Numbered from the stretch's first letter, positions 10,756 through 24,210 are shown. The stretch: DNA of 64,000 nt from Maylandia zebra (GCF_041146795.1 NC_135175.1:23103075-23167074), one strand, 5' to 3'. Notes: a model not told the origin generated them from the sequence alone. Numbers and translations are program-made.

Positions 10756-13700
10756 ATGCCCAGGCTGGAGGAGCATTGTTGGAGCTGCTCCACTTCATCA
10801 AAGACCGAAACTAAGCACCCATCTTGTGGCGCAAACTGGTTGGCATCCAGAGCTGAAGAGATGATGTCAATCATCACATCGGTGCTCAGCAGTGCCTACA
10901 TCTCCTTGCAGGACGTCCAGACGGCCAACCTGATCCGCCGGGGTGTCGTCCTCTTCACGGTCGGAGTGTTCCTGGCCTTGGTGCTCAACTTGCTCCAGAT
11001 ACAAAGAAATGTTACCCTCTTCCCCGAGGAGGTGATGACAACTTTGTTTTCGTCCGCATGGTGGATCCCACCTTGCTGCGGTACAGGAGCCGGTGAGTGA
11101 ATAAAAGGCTGATTTTATCAAGCTTACTTGGTGCTTTATAAACGACCCTGCAAGGGTAGTTTTACCCGGGTGATCAGTAGTTTGCAGCTAATTTGGGGAC
11201 AAAGGAATGCAGAGAGGGGAGGAGTTAGAGCACAACAGCCTTCCCTTATGAAGAGAAAATGACACTTTAAATAATATGTGGTGTGTTTTACCGCTTGTGT
11301 ATATAAAATGGGCTCTTATGGTCAGGAAATCCCCCTTTGTGAGCTGGATTTTGCCATAATAAGCAGCAGGAATTTAAACCAGCAGAAGCACATCCCTTTT
11401 CTCATCACCACTGTCAGGAGCATTTGTATGATCAGCTGACAATGAATCACCTTTCAGTTTTGTTTTTGTTTCATATTAATTATCAGTTTTGAAGGCATCA
11501 TTAAGTCTGGCTGTTATCAAAAAGAAAAAAAATGGCTTGGAACGGATGTTGCTTTTTCTTGCGCTCTGATTGGTCGCGGCAGCCGGACACGAGGCGAGCT
11601 GCGAGCTCATTGGATGGTGTCATAACGGGTGAGCTGAGAGGGGAGGTACTTTTAAGGCCAGAAACAGGGAAGTGAGGGAAAGAAAGAAGCGCGTAAATGC
11701 TGGGCTCCTCCCCCTCCTCTCGTCATTGCATGCTGCAGGACAGAAACAAACTGAGAAATAAGAGATGTAGGCTTATGGCTCTTATGGTTCTTTACTTTCC
11801 CACACCTGAAGGTGATGTCATTAAATGTCTTCTTATGCTTGATAAATAGTCCAAGAAACAGATGATATTTCAGGTTCCACAACAAGCAACTGTCACAGAT
11901 CCCATCTAAGCATGCTATTCTTAGTAGGATTGCAGCTAAAGATTGTCAATGACGAGTCAAAGGAGGTATTTCTCAGATAAAAGCTTCTTGGAGCCTGAAT
12001 AAGGTGAAAAATATACTAACAAAAGCTAGAGGGGTAAAGTAAATCCTCTGACTTAAGAGGCTGGTATTAAAGAGCATCTGGTGCTTTCTGTGAGCAGTTT
12101 TGTTTTTTTAAGTGACGAATCGAATGTCAAAATGGTTTCATATTCATTTTCTCGTGACCCAGGTACTAATTCCTGTAACTCCGCCAACTCTTCTTGTAAG
12201 ATATCCACTGTGTCCACTTTTTACATTCAAATAGTGTGGTTACATAGTTTCCTTCACAAATTCTTGGACTTTTAATGACAGTATGTAGGGAGTTAGATTA
12301 AAAAGTCGCAAACTTAAAAAGTAAAAGACAACTTTAAAATTAAAGCTAATGTTTATGCATACTCGTCATGTGGGGATTTTTGAAGTGCATGTACAGCAGG
12401 TGTGTCGCTAACTGTGGAAATGCACCTTCAGCAGTCTGTCTCTATGACACAGTTTGCCCTATTTTTATTTCAGAGAAGTTCTGCTTATCTGGCACAATTC
12501 AAGACTGTTTGTTCCCTTTTTTTGTGCTTTTTTTGCAGCTGTTATCGGCCTGCTGTATCCCTGTCTCGACAGCCACTTGGGAGAGCCGCACAAGTTCAAG
12601 AGGGAGTGGGCGAGCGTCATGAGGTGTATCGCTGTGTTCGTCGGTATCAACCACGCCAGTGTTGTATCCTTTCACCATGTCCTGTACACCTCTCAAATGC
12701 ACTTTTGCTACTTTTGTGATTGTTTGTTACAGTACAGTGGAAAAGTACACCAGTAATTAACTCAATTTTGGCTGCTGTCTGCATCAGCTCAGTAATCTGC
12801 TTTATCCTTTTGCAAAAAGAGGTGGTGCAACTTGTTGGTGGCCAAATATTTGTGTAAGAAATAATCAGATGTTATCCTCGTGCTGTTTGATTTGTTTGTC
12901 CTTAACTTCCCGGAACACAGAAACTAGACTTCGACAACAACGTGCAGCTCTCCTTAACGCTAGCGGCCTTGTCCCTGGGTCTGTGGTGGACATTCGACCG
13001 GTCCAGGAGCGGCTTCGGACTGGGCATCACCACTGCCTTTTTAGCTACTGTGATCACACAGCTGCTGGTCTACAATGGAGTCTACCAGTAAGTTCTCCAT
13101 CAGCAACAACAGGGTGTTCAAGGAAAGCCTTTAAAAGTGGAACAAAAACATTCTTGAGTATCTTTTTCTGAGGAAACAAAACTAATGCAGTGATTTGTCA
13201 TCACTATTCTTTTATTTCTTATTACACCCACAACTAAAATGACAGTGTTTGGTGTGGGAGTTGGTTATCCAGCTGTGAGAGTAAACCCAGCTTTGGTATG
13301 AGGATATGGAATGATGTCAGTGACGTGTTAGCCAATACAATAATAACTAAAACTGTACAGCAGAGAGAGAAAAACACAGCTGCAGATCATCCTGATTTTA
13401 CAAAATAGAAAAATAGTAAGGGATGAGGGGAGGTAATGATTTGGTAATAACTGCAACTCATACTTGTGCTTGGGATGGCTTTCTTAACTTTTATTTTTTT
13501 CTGAAGTGTGACTTCTTTTCTCTTTTTCTCTTAAGGTACACATCTCCAGACTTCCTGTACGTACGCTCCTGGCTCCCGTGCATATTCTTCTCCGGCGGTG
13601 TTACTGTGGGTAACATAGGACGCCAACTAGCCATGGTAAAGTCTGCAAGTCTTGATCACACTGTCATCCTTTAACTGAAGGTTCAGACTGATATGTTGAT

Positions 13701-15146
13701 GTTTGTGTGAAGTGCTGATTTCACGAGGTAACACTTACCTGGCTTTATTGGAATATTACCAGTTGAAACAAGCCAATACTCACTGCAAGAAACCACTGTT
13801 TACTGTCCTGTGATCATCATATTTAGGGGCTATAGCTAAGTCCGTAGAATCCATTGTATTTATTCTGGAGTCAGATAGCTAGGTTTTCTCGCTTATTTAC
13901 TAAATTTTGCAGATTTCAGAATTAAGGGTTTTAAAAAAAGGAGCATTTGCATATTTGGAGTTTTATTGTCTTTTATGTGTAAAACAGCATAAGCAGGGAT
14001 GAGGTTGGATGCTGACATGTTAATTTTCACTTTTGAGATGAACTGTTCCTTTCAAGAGCTACCAAGATTTCAAGTTTCAGTGGAAACCAGTCACATGACT
14101 CTCTTGATCCAAAAGGTTTTTCTAATTGGCCATGTAAAAATTTGGAGGATAAAGTGGCGATTCTGCATCGATGGTTTGAAAAGTTTTCGGTATGTCGTAT
14201 TTGCGCAAAATATCCCTCCGCATTTATCGTTATCAGCCTCCGCTCTGTGTCTAAAGAGCTGACTTCAAAAGCTTCCCGTGCGCCACACATGCTTTATTTG
14301 CAATTATTCTGCTGAGGCGCGGCAGCAGATAACATTGTCAAATGGTTTAAAACTGTGCAAAGAGCATTGGACGCCCCCCTTCCTTCATAATTATCCCAGC
14401 AAGTCAGCTTTGATGTCTTCATTAAGCTTCTGCCCAGAAGCCTCACCTCATTCTGTCTGTAAAGTACCAGTCCCCATCACTGCCTCAGTTTGACTCACTG
14501 AAAGCGTGAAAGCAGATTAAGAGCTGTTGTTTTTCACAGTCATGGTGAGACACAGAGCCAGTCTGGACTCGGCTGACCAGAGGGTCATTTGCTACTTGTT
14601 GTTTTTGTTTTCGCGATGAGGCCTGAGGAATGTTGGCACAAGTCTGAACTCGTGGTTTTGTTCTGTGTTTTTTCGCTCACTCGCTTCAGTGGGTCATTTA
14701 TGAGAAGAATCAGGAGGCACACGAGACCTTTTTTTTTGTTTTATTTTCTGGAAATGACAGTGATAGAGTCTGTTTAGTTGGATTAACCATGGAAAAAAAC
14801 ACCCTTTATTACACATTAGCTGTGATTTTAAGCTGAATGGCTGATAAATGTAACTATTGCAGGAGCTCATGAGCAAATAAGGTGATTAAGCATGTAACTA
14901 AACAAGCCGATGTTGAGAAGGAAGTACTTTCTTCCCCCGATTCTGCAAAATATTAGGTTGCCATTGGGGAGAAAGAAAAAGGGAACTGATTCTAATATCA
15001 GTCAGATCAACAAAACATGCTACCTTTATACTGTGAGCAAATACAAGTATTAACCTGTTGCTGCATTACAAATTGATTGATATATAACTAACATAGGCCT
15101 TGTTTTTCTTCTCCAGGGTGGTGTTGAGAAACCCCACATGGACTGA
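10756..15146 (+). CDS. insig1: Insulin-induced gene 1 protein (five coding exons)
   Basis: Coding exons are 10756-11092, 12539-12663, 12921-13087, 13536-13635 and 15117-15146, all with GT/AG borders and matching phases, giving 252 aa. INSIG1 is a polytopic ER membrane protein. With sterol it holds SCAP-SREBP in the ER and recruits HMG-CoA reductase for degradation. The N-terminus [11 protein letters not shown] matches the human start (MPRLHDHFWSC). The core from residue 60 is almost identical to human: [14 protein letters not shown] (77-90), EPHKFKREW (128-136), GINHAS (148-153), [10 protein letters not shown] (176-185) and GGVTVGN (230-236). The two lysines ubiquitinated in human INSIG1 (156, 158) correspond to K131 and K133, and the essential Asp205 to D180. 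Six membrane segments are expected. The 25-residue deficit against human lies wholly in the variable N-terminal region. The ATG is the first after the acceptor at 10741. Confidence 0.96.
11540..11660 (+). promoter_or_regulatory. Promoter-like block inside insig1 intron
   Basis: In the intron after the first coding exon, a CpG-rich island in AT-rich DNA carries two inverted CCAAT boxes 40 bases apart, CTGATTGGTCGCGG (11567-11580) and CTCATTGGATGG (11607-11618). The first resembles the proximal promoter box CTGATTGGCTGC at 10342-10353. It may be an internal enhancer or an alternative start. Evidence is motif content only. Confidence 0.3.
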
Positions 15147-15408
15147 TTGGTGGACGACCGGGCGAGAGCATCCGAGAAAAAATGGATACGTTCTGTGAGG
15201 AACGAGAAGAATGATGTGAGGAAAGACTCTTTGTCACGACCTCATCTTTTGCTCAGATGACAAAAGTGCAGGTCAGAAAAGCCCCTCATCAAACGTGCCA
15301 TGTCCTCTGCATCTCTTTGCAGCCAAACAGCCCCTTCCCGCCTCTGTTGTGCTCCATTAGCATTAAGGCTTCCTTCACACTACACAGGCGGACAGCCCTT
15401 GCCTTTTT

Positions 15409-15433
15409 TGTGTGTGTGTGTGTGTGTGTGTGT
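15409..15433 (+). repeat. (TG)n microsatellite in insig1 3'UTR
   Basis: Uninterrupted TG repeat of about 12 units. Confidence 0.9.
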
Positions 15434-17025
15434 CCTTGTTTGAAGTGAACAGGAGAGGGGTTTAATTTCATGAAGTGGACGCGTGCTCCTGGGCGTGATT
15501 GTATCCTGGAAATGGCAGAAAAGAAATGATGGGGGTGCTATGATGTTTTCTTTTCTTTCTTTCTTTTCATTTTTGTATGATCATAAAAGGGAAGTGTTGC
15601 TCTAGTGGGCAAAATGATGCTCGCTTGCACAAAGAGATCCTTTTGTTTTCCAATGTAGAATCCCAATGAAACCAAATTGAAGTATTTATTTTCCAAGCAT
15701 CCAGTGACCGCTGCCCCCAAACTAAATGTATGTATGGTAATGAACGGTGTTTCACATTTTTCGAAGGACTAGTTCAATGTCTTGGGAAATATTTGGGGAA
15801 ACTGCTTTCTCATCTTATTCCCAGCAGGAAAGCAAATCATTTTTCTGATTTATTAACACTTGATTATAATACATGATTAAAGAAGGCGCCAAGAGTTGAC
15901 TACCAATTTAACTTTATATATTCACAAACAGTGAAGATCACTGAAGCACAAAATTCAAGCTGCTTCATTTTTTTTTTTTTAGAATGGAAATTAGTTGTTT
16001 TTGCCAGCGAATAGTATTATTTTTAATCAGTTATCAAGCTTGTCTTTGCTGTAAAACGACAGAGAGGACTGTTTTAAAGGAAGCGTTAGTCGGGACTGGG
16101 AGTTGAGATGAACCATAGAGGTGAAGCATGCTTTGAAGGAATGTACCAGGTATACTAGCAGTTTAAAAAAACCCTTTCCAGTGCATTTTTATAGAATGGA
16201 CCTTACATTCCCATTTGGAAAAACACTTTACTGTGGGATCGTACATGTTTTCGACTTCAACAGCATCCTCAAACTAGAGATGATAGTTTGGGAACAGACA
16301 CCAGTTAAAATGGGAGAGGACGGGACGTTATTACGTAAGATTTGCAATCTGTGATTGCCTGTGTATTATAGAATGTAGTGCTTTTGTCACTATTACAGTT
16401 TAGTTGTATCCTTGTAAAAAACATAATGACATTACTGCTTGTGTGTATAATGGCTTGCTTGTGTAATCAGACAGGTATTATTACCACACTAGACCTACAG
16501 TGCGTTAGTGTCTGGGGGTCCAGAGGATTAAGTGCAATCAGACCATACATGAGCCGATTATTCTTCCTTATTTATTATTTCTGACAAAGGCTAAAAAACA
16601 TATTTGTAACTTTAAAGTATATGCAGTGTGGATCATTCAAAACAGCAATAATATCCTCTCTTTCTTATGTTTTTTTGTAAACAACAATGCTTTTGTCAGA
16701 GATTACATGCCTTCAGAGTCAATACCAATGACTCTAACCAGAGAGACAGCATAAAAAAAAAATATTGTGTCAAACTGTTGTTTAAAAAAATCTCATTTAG
16801 TAGTGTTACTGAAGGAAACCTGATTTATTTTTTTAAATCCTTTTTTGTGGCAGATCACTTCAGGTCGAATCTGCGTACATTCAGGTGTGCTAAAACTGAA
16901 GAGGAAGCTTTATGTTTTGAGGTGGTGAAGCACCTTCTGTCTCAATGTTTTAGAGTTTCCGTGTGTGTGCGTGCGTCTGATAATTCAGCTGTGTATCATT
17001 TTTGCTACTTTGGATTTAAGTGAAA

Positions 17026-17031
17026 AATAAA
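17026..17031 (+). terminator. insig1 polyadenylation signal
   Basis: A canonical AATAAA is followed within about 20 bases by a GT/T-rich downstream element. It is the best polyadenylation context after the insig1 stop codon. Earlier A-rich signals lack such an element. Confidence 0.6.
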
Positions 17032-17737
17032 AACACTTGACAAAGATGTCTTTGTGATTTCTTTTATTTTATTGTGTTACTCGCGTGTGGGACTGGAGGG
17101 ACTTTGTGACTGCTATGATGTGACATACGGATGCTATCTGGTTGAAAATAACAGACACTGTAGCTTCCCCTGTGGTGATATGAACCTGATACCATCATTC
17201 ATAATTAAACTGATTACTAGACACTTGCCTAATTACACATCTCTGCAGCTCCAGTAAGACACTAGCCCGCAGATTTTATTTGGTTGTCAAATGCAGCTGC
17301 AGCTTAATTGGAATGAAGCTTTCTGGGGTGCTGATGATGGCATTTGTTGTGTCTGCTGTCACGGTCATGTTGAATAGATGAGGACACTCTTTTGTCCCCT
17401 CCTTTGTACTGTCTTTGGCTGCATCTTCCCTCTCCTTCCTCTTCTCTGTAAGACCCTCTGCAACCCACCAAAAAACCCTGAAACCACCCCCCTCTGCTGT
17501 GTGTCACTGGGATCATGAGGAACTGCCCTCCCTCCCCTCCTCTGTCTACCCCCTCTCTGAACACGCCTTTCTGGAGGGCAGACTTCTATTTATACCTAGC
17601 GGGGGACTGACAGTTAACCTTTTGCACTGGGGGGAAATTTCTGGGAGCGGGGCCAATGGCTGTGGGCTATTCTGAATCAATCCCTCGTTCTGGAAGTCCC
17701 TCTATACTCGCATGCATCTGTTTTTGTTTTCCATCAA

Positions 17738-17777
17738 TCCCTCTATCCCATCTATCCATCCATCCATCTACCCATCC
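17738..17777 (+). repeat. (ATCC)n-like tetranucleotide repeat
   Basis: Imperfect CATC/TATCC units inside a wider pyrimidine-rich tract. Confidence 0.7.
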
Positions 17778-20016
17778 TCTAACAGGGCAACGGCGCCACA
17801 CGCCATCTCTTTCCTCTCCCTCCTCTTTCAGTCTCCTACTCTTCTCAGGCAGAATAATTGGCCAGGCTTCAACCTCCTTTCATTTCCAGCCACAGCAAAC
17901 TGAAAGACTCCATTAGAGAACCCCCCTCATTGCCAAAAGCGCCCCCTCCCCTCCGTCTCTCCGTCTCTCTATCCTTCCTTCCAGGCAAGAAGACAAGCGA
18001 GGGCACATCAGATATATTGATTCACGGCACCTATAGGTTTGCTCCGGCAGACTGCTATCATCTCTTAGCAGCACTTTTTTGACTTTGAAATTTGTGTTAC
18101 TTGGCCTCGCATTTTGTGCAGCGAGTCGACTGCCAGCAAACATGAAGACAAAGATTTACAACTCTACACTGGAGTATAGCAAATTTAACTTGTTTACTTT
18201 GTATTTAACTTCATTCTCTTTGCAATTTTTTTGTCTCTTGAAATGAGAGTCTCACTTACTGCGTCTGTTTAGTACAGATCACGGTATACAAGATGGATAA
18301 AATCAGATTTAAAAAATAGCTTTATTGGTCCGAGGAGGAAAACAGCAGCAGAAAGAACAAGACAAGAAGGTATATTCATATAAAAATTACACTGTACAGA
18401 TATATATTTGTTTTAAACTAGCCAAAGGAAATGAGAGAGACTCCAAAATAAAGTGGAAAATGATTAGTGCAGCTTTCCAGAATAAGTTGGCACGATGGAA
18501 GAAGTATGAGTACGAGTTTTGCTCATGAAACACACCGGTGGTATTGCTATTAAAATATAACAGTATGATACAGCAGAGTTTAAGGCCAATATGTATGTAA
18601 TGTAATAATAATAATAGTTCTTTGCTGCACTGTGTGGTTCTGTAATTTTATAGTATTTCTTAGTTTCTCACTTTTATGAGTTCTTAGGAGATAAAAATAA
18701 ATTTTTTTTTTAAAAAAAGCAGCTCGAACTGGAAGAAAAAGGCTTCAGCAATTCAGAGCAACTCTAGTGGTGTTGGCACTTTTGAATATATTTGCCTTTG
18801 AGAGTTTTTTTGTGATGAGGCAATATTTCAAAAACTAAATTTTTCAAGGAAAAAAAAGGTGGTGTTCAGAGGTGTACTGAGAAAGAAGATGCAATCCTAT
18901 ACTAAACTGCTTCTTTAGATTTGCTCTTGCGTTTACCGTCCCTCAACAGTGTAGAAGGCAGCGAGTATTACTATTTTGTGCTACTTTACACTTCATCTGG
19001 ATTATATTTCAGATTTGGTTTTGTTCCTGTCACTGTATTGCATTTCAGGAATACACCATTGAACAGTTTGCAAACAGGATTGCATTTACAATGTCACTAG
19101 AAGATGTTTACAATTTTTACAGCTCTTCTTTCTATTTGTATCTGAATAGACTAAATTTGGCCAAATTATTATTTTAAATATGTGTATTAGTGAATTGCTG
19201 GAACTTCTAAATGTATGCAACAGCTGAAGACTTTACATATCACAATGGTGCACGTAAGGCATAATTATAAAATACATTAAAAACCATTAAACCAACAGGT
19301 ACTAATTTTATGGGGTTGTGACCATTTTCAGCAGATCCGCCCATCAAAATAAACATTTCCTTTAGAAATCTTTTCACTTAAACAGCTGTTCAAACTTAAC
19401 AAGAAACAAAATGTTCATAACTCGGTGCATAATTTGTAGTAAAACTTTATTTTCATCACTTTCTTACCCCAGTCTTGCAAGCATTCAGATTTGTCTTAGT
19501 AGAAAAACTAGTCTCACACTAATGCATCTGCATCTACAATCTGAAAAAATGTATTGAAACCATCAGCTACTTTCACGTTTATTCTTTCTTTTCCTATCGA
19601 AACATTTGAATGCTGAACTTCTCCTCTCCTCTATAACTTCTGACTTTGTCTTCACTGAACGCTGGTGGCCTGCCTCGCTTTGAACACGCGTCTCTGTGGT
19701 AAACCCATCTGGGGGAGCGCCTGTCATCTCACCTGGCTGTCACACACATTTAAAATCTGTGAGCTGCTGTTACACAGGCACTGTTTGCTTTATTTCATGC
19801 TCCACCTGTGGCACTAAACTTCTGTTTGTTTCATCCAGGACAAAGAAAAATGAAATTTTGACTACTTTATTCGTTTTGTTGTTTAAAAAAACTAAATGTA
19901 TTGTAAAGTACCGCGTTGTGGTGTGGTAGTGGATAAAGATATTAAGATGCATATATTCTGGGGAAAGAAAACATGCAGTATAGTACCAGATTACCCAGTA
20001 GTGATGGCTTTTGTTA

Positions 20017-20080
20017 CCACCAGATGACAGTATTTATCCTCCCAGCTTGTCTGGACAGGACATCTATAGACCCCTAGTGG
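20017..20080. promoter_or_regulatory. Pair of CTCF-like motifs, convergent
   Basis: CCACCAGATGACAG at 20017-20030 on the plus strand differs from the CTCF core by one base. Bases 20069-20080 on the minus strand read CCACTAGGGGTC, also one base off. The pair lies between insig1 and en2, about 39 bases apart, and the motifs face each other. A boundary between a housekeeping-type gene and a developmental gene would make sense, but only motif similarity is seen. Confidence 0.3.
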
Positions 20081-20559
20081 AAGGACAAGGAAAAGGAAGG
20101 TCTGGAAGGGCCTCATCTCTGTAGAGGTTTTCACCTAACTACTTGTATGGAAATGTAGAAAAAACAAGTCTTTAGAGGCGTCGAACAAAGAACAACCGGA
20201 GTGTTGGAATCTGAGAAAGCAAGAAAACACAGCACATGAAGAAAAATGAAGGCAATTAAAAGTAAAAGTAATTACAAATACGCTCATATTCTCCTTAAAG
20301 CCTCTTAAAACTTTGGATTCAGAAAGATAATTTATTAAAACAGCAGAGGAATATTATCCTTGGAATATTTATCTCACAGTGCAGTGAGCGGGCAGAGTCA
20401 CATGCATGATAGAAAAGGTCAATGAAATGGATTGAGTGTGGAGAAAATCATTGCACTTTTTTTCTCTGCCAAAAGGTCTTCAGTGGCATTAATGTCCTGC
20501 TCTCTCTGAAATATAATGAAAGATTTTGTGTGTGCAAGTGCGTGTGCGAGTGTGTGCGA

Positions 20560-20800
20560 GACTGGTTTAGGTCTACTGAGTCTTCATTACACCAGAGCTG
20601 GGTCCACTCCTGTCCTCTGCCCTCGCTCATTGCCTCTCCCAGTGCCGGCCAGGAATAATGAATTACAGTGGATGCCATGGGGGGGCTGAGTGAGTGGCTC
20701 AGAAGTGGACTCCATTTTAGCTCAAATTACCTCTCAGATCCATTCAAATGGCAGTCTCGGGCTGCTCTCTGCCTTCTCTGCGTATTCCTGTCTGAGGGTG
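20560..20800 (+). promoter_or_regulatory. Candidate conserved non-coding block
   Basis: A balanced-composition stretch in AT-rich surroundings, with AATAATGAATTACAG (about 20654-20668), CAAATTACCTC (about 20724) and long non-repetitive text without coding character. It looks like a developmental enhancer, but this is an impression to be tested by alignment. Confidence 0.25.
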
Positions 20801-21183
20801 AAATGATCCATTCACACCTTTTCTCCCTTTAAGAGGCTGTGATTCTCTTTTTGGTCGCAGTTCCTCCAGTGGGTGAAATCACGGGGGGAAAAAACCCAAA
20901 CAAATAAAAGTATGAACGCTTAAAAACATTAAACAGACTGATACAGAATCATCATTAGAAGTGTTTGTGTCGTGTGAGATTTATCAGTTCAGTCAACATG
21001 CTCAGCCTTGTGTGCCATTCCAGTTGATTCCTTTTCTTCCACCGCAGGACAATAATAAAATGACAGCATAAACCTCAGGTGATGGCACATTATGCATGCC
21101 ATCCAAACAAATCCTTCCCAGTGTAAATTAAACACACCCAGTGCATCCTAGCGCCCAGATCAGACTCTGTAAATCGACCAGGG

Positions 21184-21214
21184 TAATAACAATAATAATA
21201 ATAATAATAATAAC
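21184..21214 (+). repeat. (TAA)n microsatellite
   Basis: About nine AAT/TAA units in a row. Confidence 0.9.
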
Positions 21215-22757
21215 AGCTGAATAAAAGGTGATGGAATAAATCAAGGTGAGCATTTCCATTGCGAGATCTATCCTGGGAGGCAGACAACAACATCTCACAA
21301 ACAGAGAGAAGGCTAAAATTTACACCACAGGTCAATATCCGTGTGTATTCTTTAGTTTTCTGAAAGAAAAAGAAAGAAAAAAGAATTAAATAGTAGGAGA
21401 TTCATTTAAAAATGAAATGTGGATTTGAGATTCAAGAAGATTAGCTGGTTGTGGCCATTAGCTGTATCAATGAAGCACGTTTAAAATATTACAATATTAA
21501 AACATATATACATATATATAAGCCCTTACGTTTGCGTGATTTTACAACTAATGTGGACAGTCTGCTTATGTCTTACTGTATGTCGCCCGTATGTATATTG
21601 TCAAATAGGCTAACAGACTTCATTTCCATATACCAGTAATCTAAGACATGCTTGCAGCCCTACTTAGAATGCACTAAAGGTCGATGTTTGTCATGTTTTA
21701 ATTAGTCTTCATTAGTACACGTAAGCATAATTCAAGCAACAGGATTGCAGTTCCGGAGAAATGCACAAAGTTGGCAGGCTAAACCCATCTGGGAAAGTTC
21801 TTGCGTCTAAAATGTCCTTTGACGAGCCCCTCTCCTGGTAGGTGACAAATTCACAACATATAAGTTACTGGGGGGTAAAAACAACTCAGGTGCACTGGGT
21901 GGGACTGGGTGCACATGGTAAATCCAGCGGAGTCCAGAACTATTTTGGCGACTTTAACGGTAAAGGGCGCGATGCCACACAAGGAGCCGGGTCAAATATC
22001 CGCTTATGACTGACCTCCTTCCACTATAATTAAAGTTGCTGGACGCGGGGACATAACTTAAATTGTATCTCGCAATTAGAAAGAGCCTCGGTATGAACAA
22101 ATGAAGAAGCACTGATGCCGATGCTTGATTTAATCCCTTAGCATTTACTACTCGCACTAAATGTGTAACTTTAAAATCTCTGTGATGCGATATGATTACA
22201 TCTAACTTGTGGGTTTGGCGTTTGTAACTGCCCGGACGCAAAATCCGAACTGGCTGGGGTAAATCTACTTTCAGCTTAACATAAACGCGAATAAGATTTG
22301 TACTATTATTATTTTTTAAATATATATGTATAGATTTTGCCATAATTTAAGAGGAATTTCTCCTCTTCGTCGTTTTAAAGGAAATAAAACTAACAGATTT
22401 GGTTATGCAGTTAAACGATCACACGTTTAACTGCACTTCCTGCGGACGTGAGGTTCTTCTAATAAAATCTAATTAGCTCATACAACGACAAAGAACAAAT
22501 ATGAGTTTCAGCAAGGGATTTCCACCTGTCTTTGTCCCACTTGTTCCTTGACAGACAGGTGCACGAGGCATGCGGACAATCCAAAAACCGCAAAGCTTCC
22601 CGGATGACCCACACAGGGGAATCAAGGACCCCAAAAAACTTTAGGGGCCAGCGAGCTGAGCTGATTGAACATAAGGTACACACTACTTCCTTCTTCTTCT
22701 TCTTTTTTTACATTACACTGGCTTTGCTTTGAGGTCTGTTTGGCGGCACATTTTCAT

Positions 22758-22780
22758 CCCCCCCCCCCCCCCCCCCCCCC
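22758..22780 (+). repeat. Poly-C run of 23 bases
   Basis: An uninterrupted homopolymer, which forms a G-run on the minus strand. Its length may be an assembly estimate. Confidence 0.9.
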
Positions 22781-23933
22781 GGTCCCTCTCAAACTGAACC
22801 TGTCCACCCCCACCCACACCATAGCCTATTTGTTCTGTATGACTGAGAATGTAAACCCATTAACCTTACAGAAATAGCCAGCAGTTCATTCTTTGCTGTC
22901 CGAAGTAAGACGTCCCGACACGTGAAAAGTCCCGCAGACCAGCCACAAAACTACAGTAGGAGAAGAGCTCTGTGGGCCTGACACCAGTTGAGCGTCACGC
23001 AGATAACTGTGCGCTTTATGTACCTACAGGATTACAGAGCGGACCCTTAGAGGCTTTTACACTCTGTGAAAAATAGCCAGTTATTATTAAAGATATGAGG
23101 ATCTTTACAGTGTTATTTTCTGATGTGTATATAAGTACAAAAGCACACTAGAAAAAGGAAATTCTGATCTTTAACGGGATACAAAGCGAGAGTTGCGTGC
23201 ATAGTGAAGTTTTTTTTCCACTTTAAAACCTTTTTTAAAAAAACTTTTATGGCTGTTAATGAGGCACTATGGGTCATTAAGAGTGTCTCTGAGTTATTTC
23301 AAAATATAAGAAAGAAGGTGGACAATGCTTTTTTTTAATGCATGAGATTTTTTTTTTCTTGCAGCCGCTGTAAGGAAAGGTTTTTCTGTTCAAACTTTTA
23401 TTGCTGTTGGTGCACTTTATATATCTGTTGCATTATTTTTTAGAGTTTCATTCTTAGAGATGGTTGTTCTGTTCGCTATAGATTTTGGTTGTCCTTAAAT
23501 TTATATTTTAAAATCAAATTTTCTCCTTTAAACCTTAATCTCCGGATCAGAATTATGTTATTTTTCTCTCTTGTAAAGAAGAAAGAAAAAAAAACAACTT
23601 TGGATCACAGTAAGCATATGCAGTTTTCTTTTTCCCCTCCGCTCAGAAAACAGTTAAATAGTTGCAAAACAATCCAGGGTGGCACTGATTGGCAAGAACA
23701 GAAATTTGATTTGTCAAAGATATAAGCTTTCTATGTCTGCAACCCACACGGTATGCACCACAGCGAGGTTCTCCAAATCTGTGTCTCTTATGCGCAAAGA
23801 GAAAACTTGAAAAGAAGAAAAGTTTTGCCTATTTTTCCTCTCTAAAATGATGCGAATAAAGATTGGAGTGTTGCTGATTCGTGTCTAAAAGAAAATGCAC
23901 TTTTTGACTTTTTACCCTAAAAATACAGATAAA

Positions 23934-23953
23934 ATAATAATAATAATAATAAT
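23934..23953 (+). repeat. (AAT)n microsatellite
   Basis: About six to seven AAT units. Confidence 0.85.
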
Positions 23954-24000
23954 CAGTGACCATCAACTGGTATTATTCATTGTATTAATTCAAGAGTTTG

Positions 24001-24210
24001 CTGATGGGAAGTCAGCTGCATTCAATTACCCTTCATCTAATTTAGCTGAAGCCTTAATTGCGCTCAGGGTGGTGCGGTTGTTTGTGCTAAGCTCTGTAGA
24101 CTTCTGTGGAGAAATACGACCCGCCTCTTAAGAACAATCCAAATTCAAATGAGACTTATCTACGCCAGACTGATCAGACGGATTAAGAGTTATTAAAACC
24201 TATAAAGGGC
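24001..24210 (+). promoter_or_regulatory. Candidate developmental enhancer between insig1 and en2
   Basis: Three homeodomain core sites lie within 40 bases (CAATTA 24023-24028, TAATTT 24038-24043, TTAATTG 24054-24060), flanked by the E-box CAGCTG (24013-24018). A GGATTA site of the Otx/bicoid type follows at about 24179. No coding frame fits. Such a cluster near en2 suggests a brain enhancer, but it is inferred. Confidence 0.3.

Larger units (their letters stand above)
15147..17045 (+). other. insig1 3' untranslated region
   Basis: About 1.9 kb follows the TGA with no further splice site needed. It contains a (TG)n tract at 15409-15433, CT-rich and AT-rich runs, and no long coding frame. The end is placed by the first convincing cleavage context: AATAAA at 17026-17031 followed by a T-rich GATGTCTTTGTGATTTCTTT. 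Long 3'UTRs are also found in mammalian INSIG1. Confidence 0.6.
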
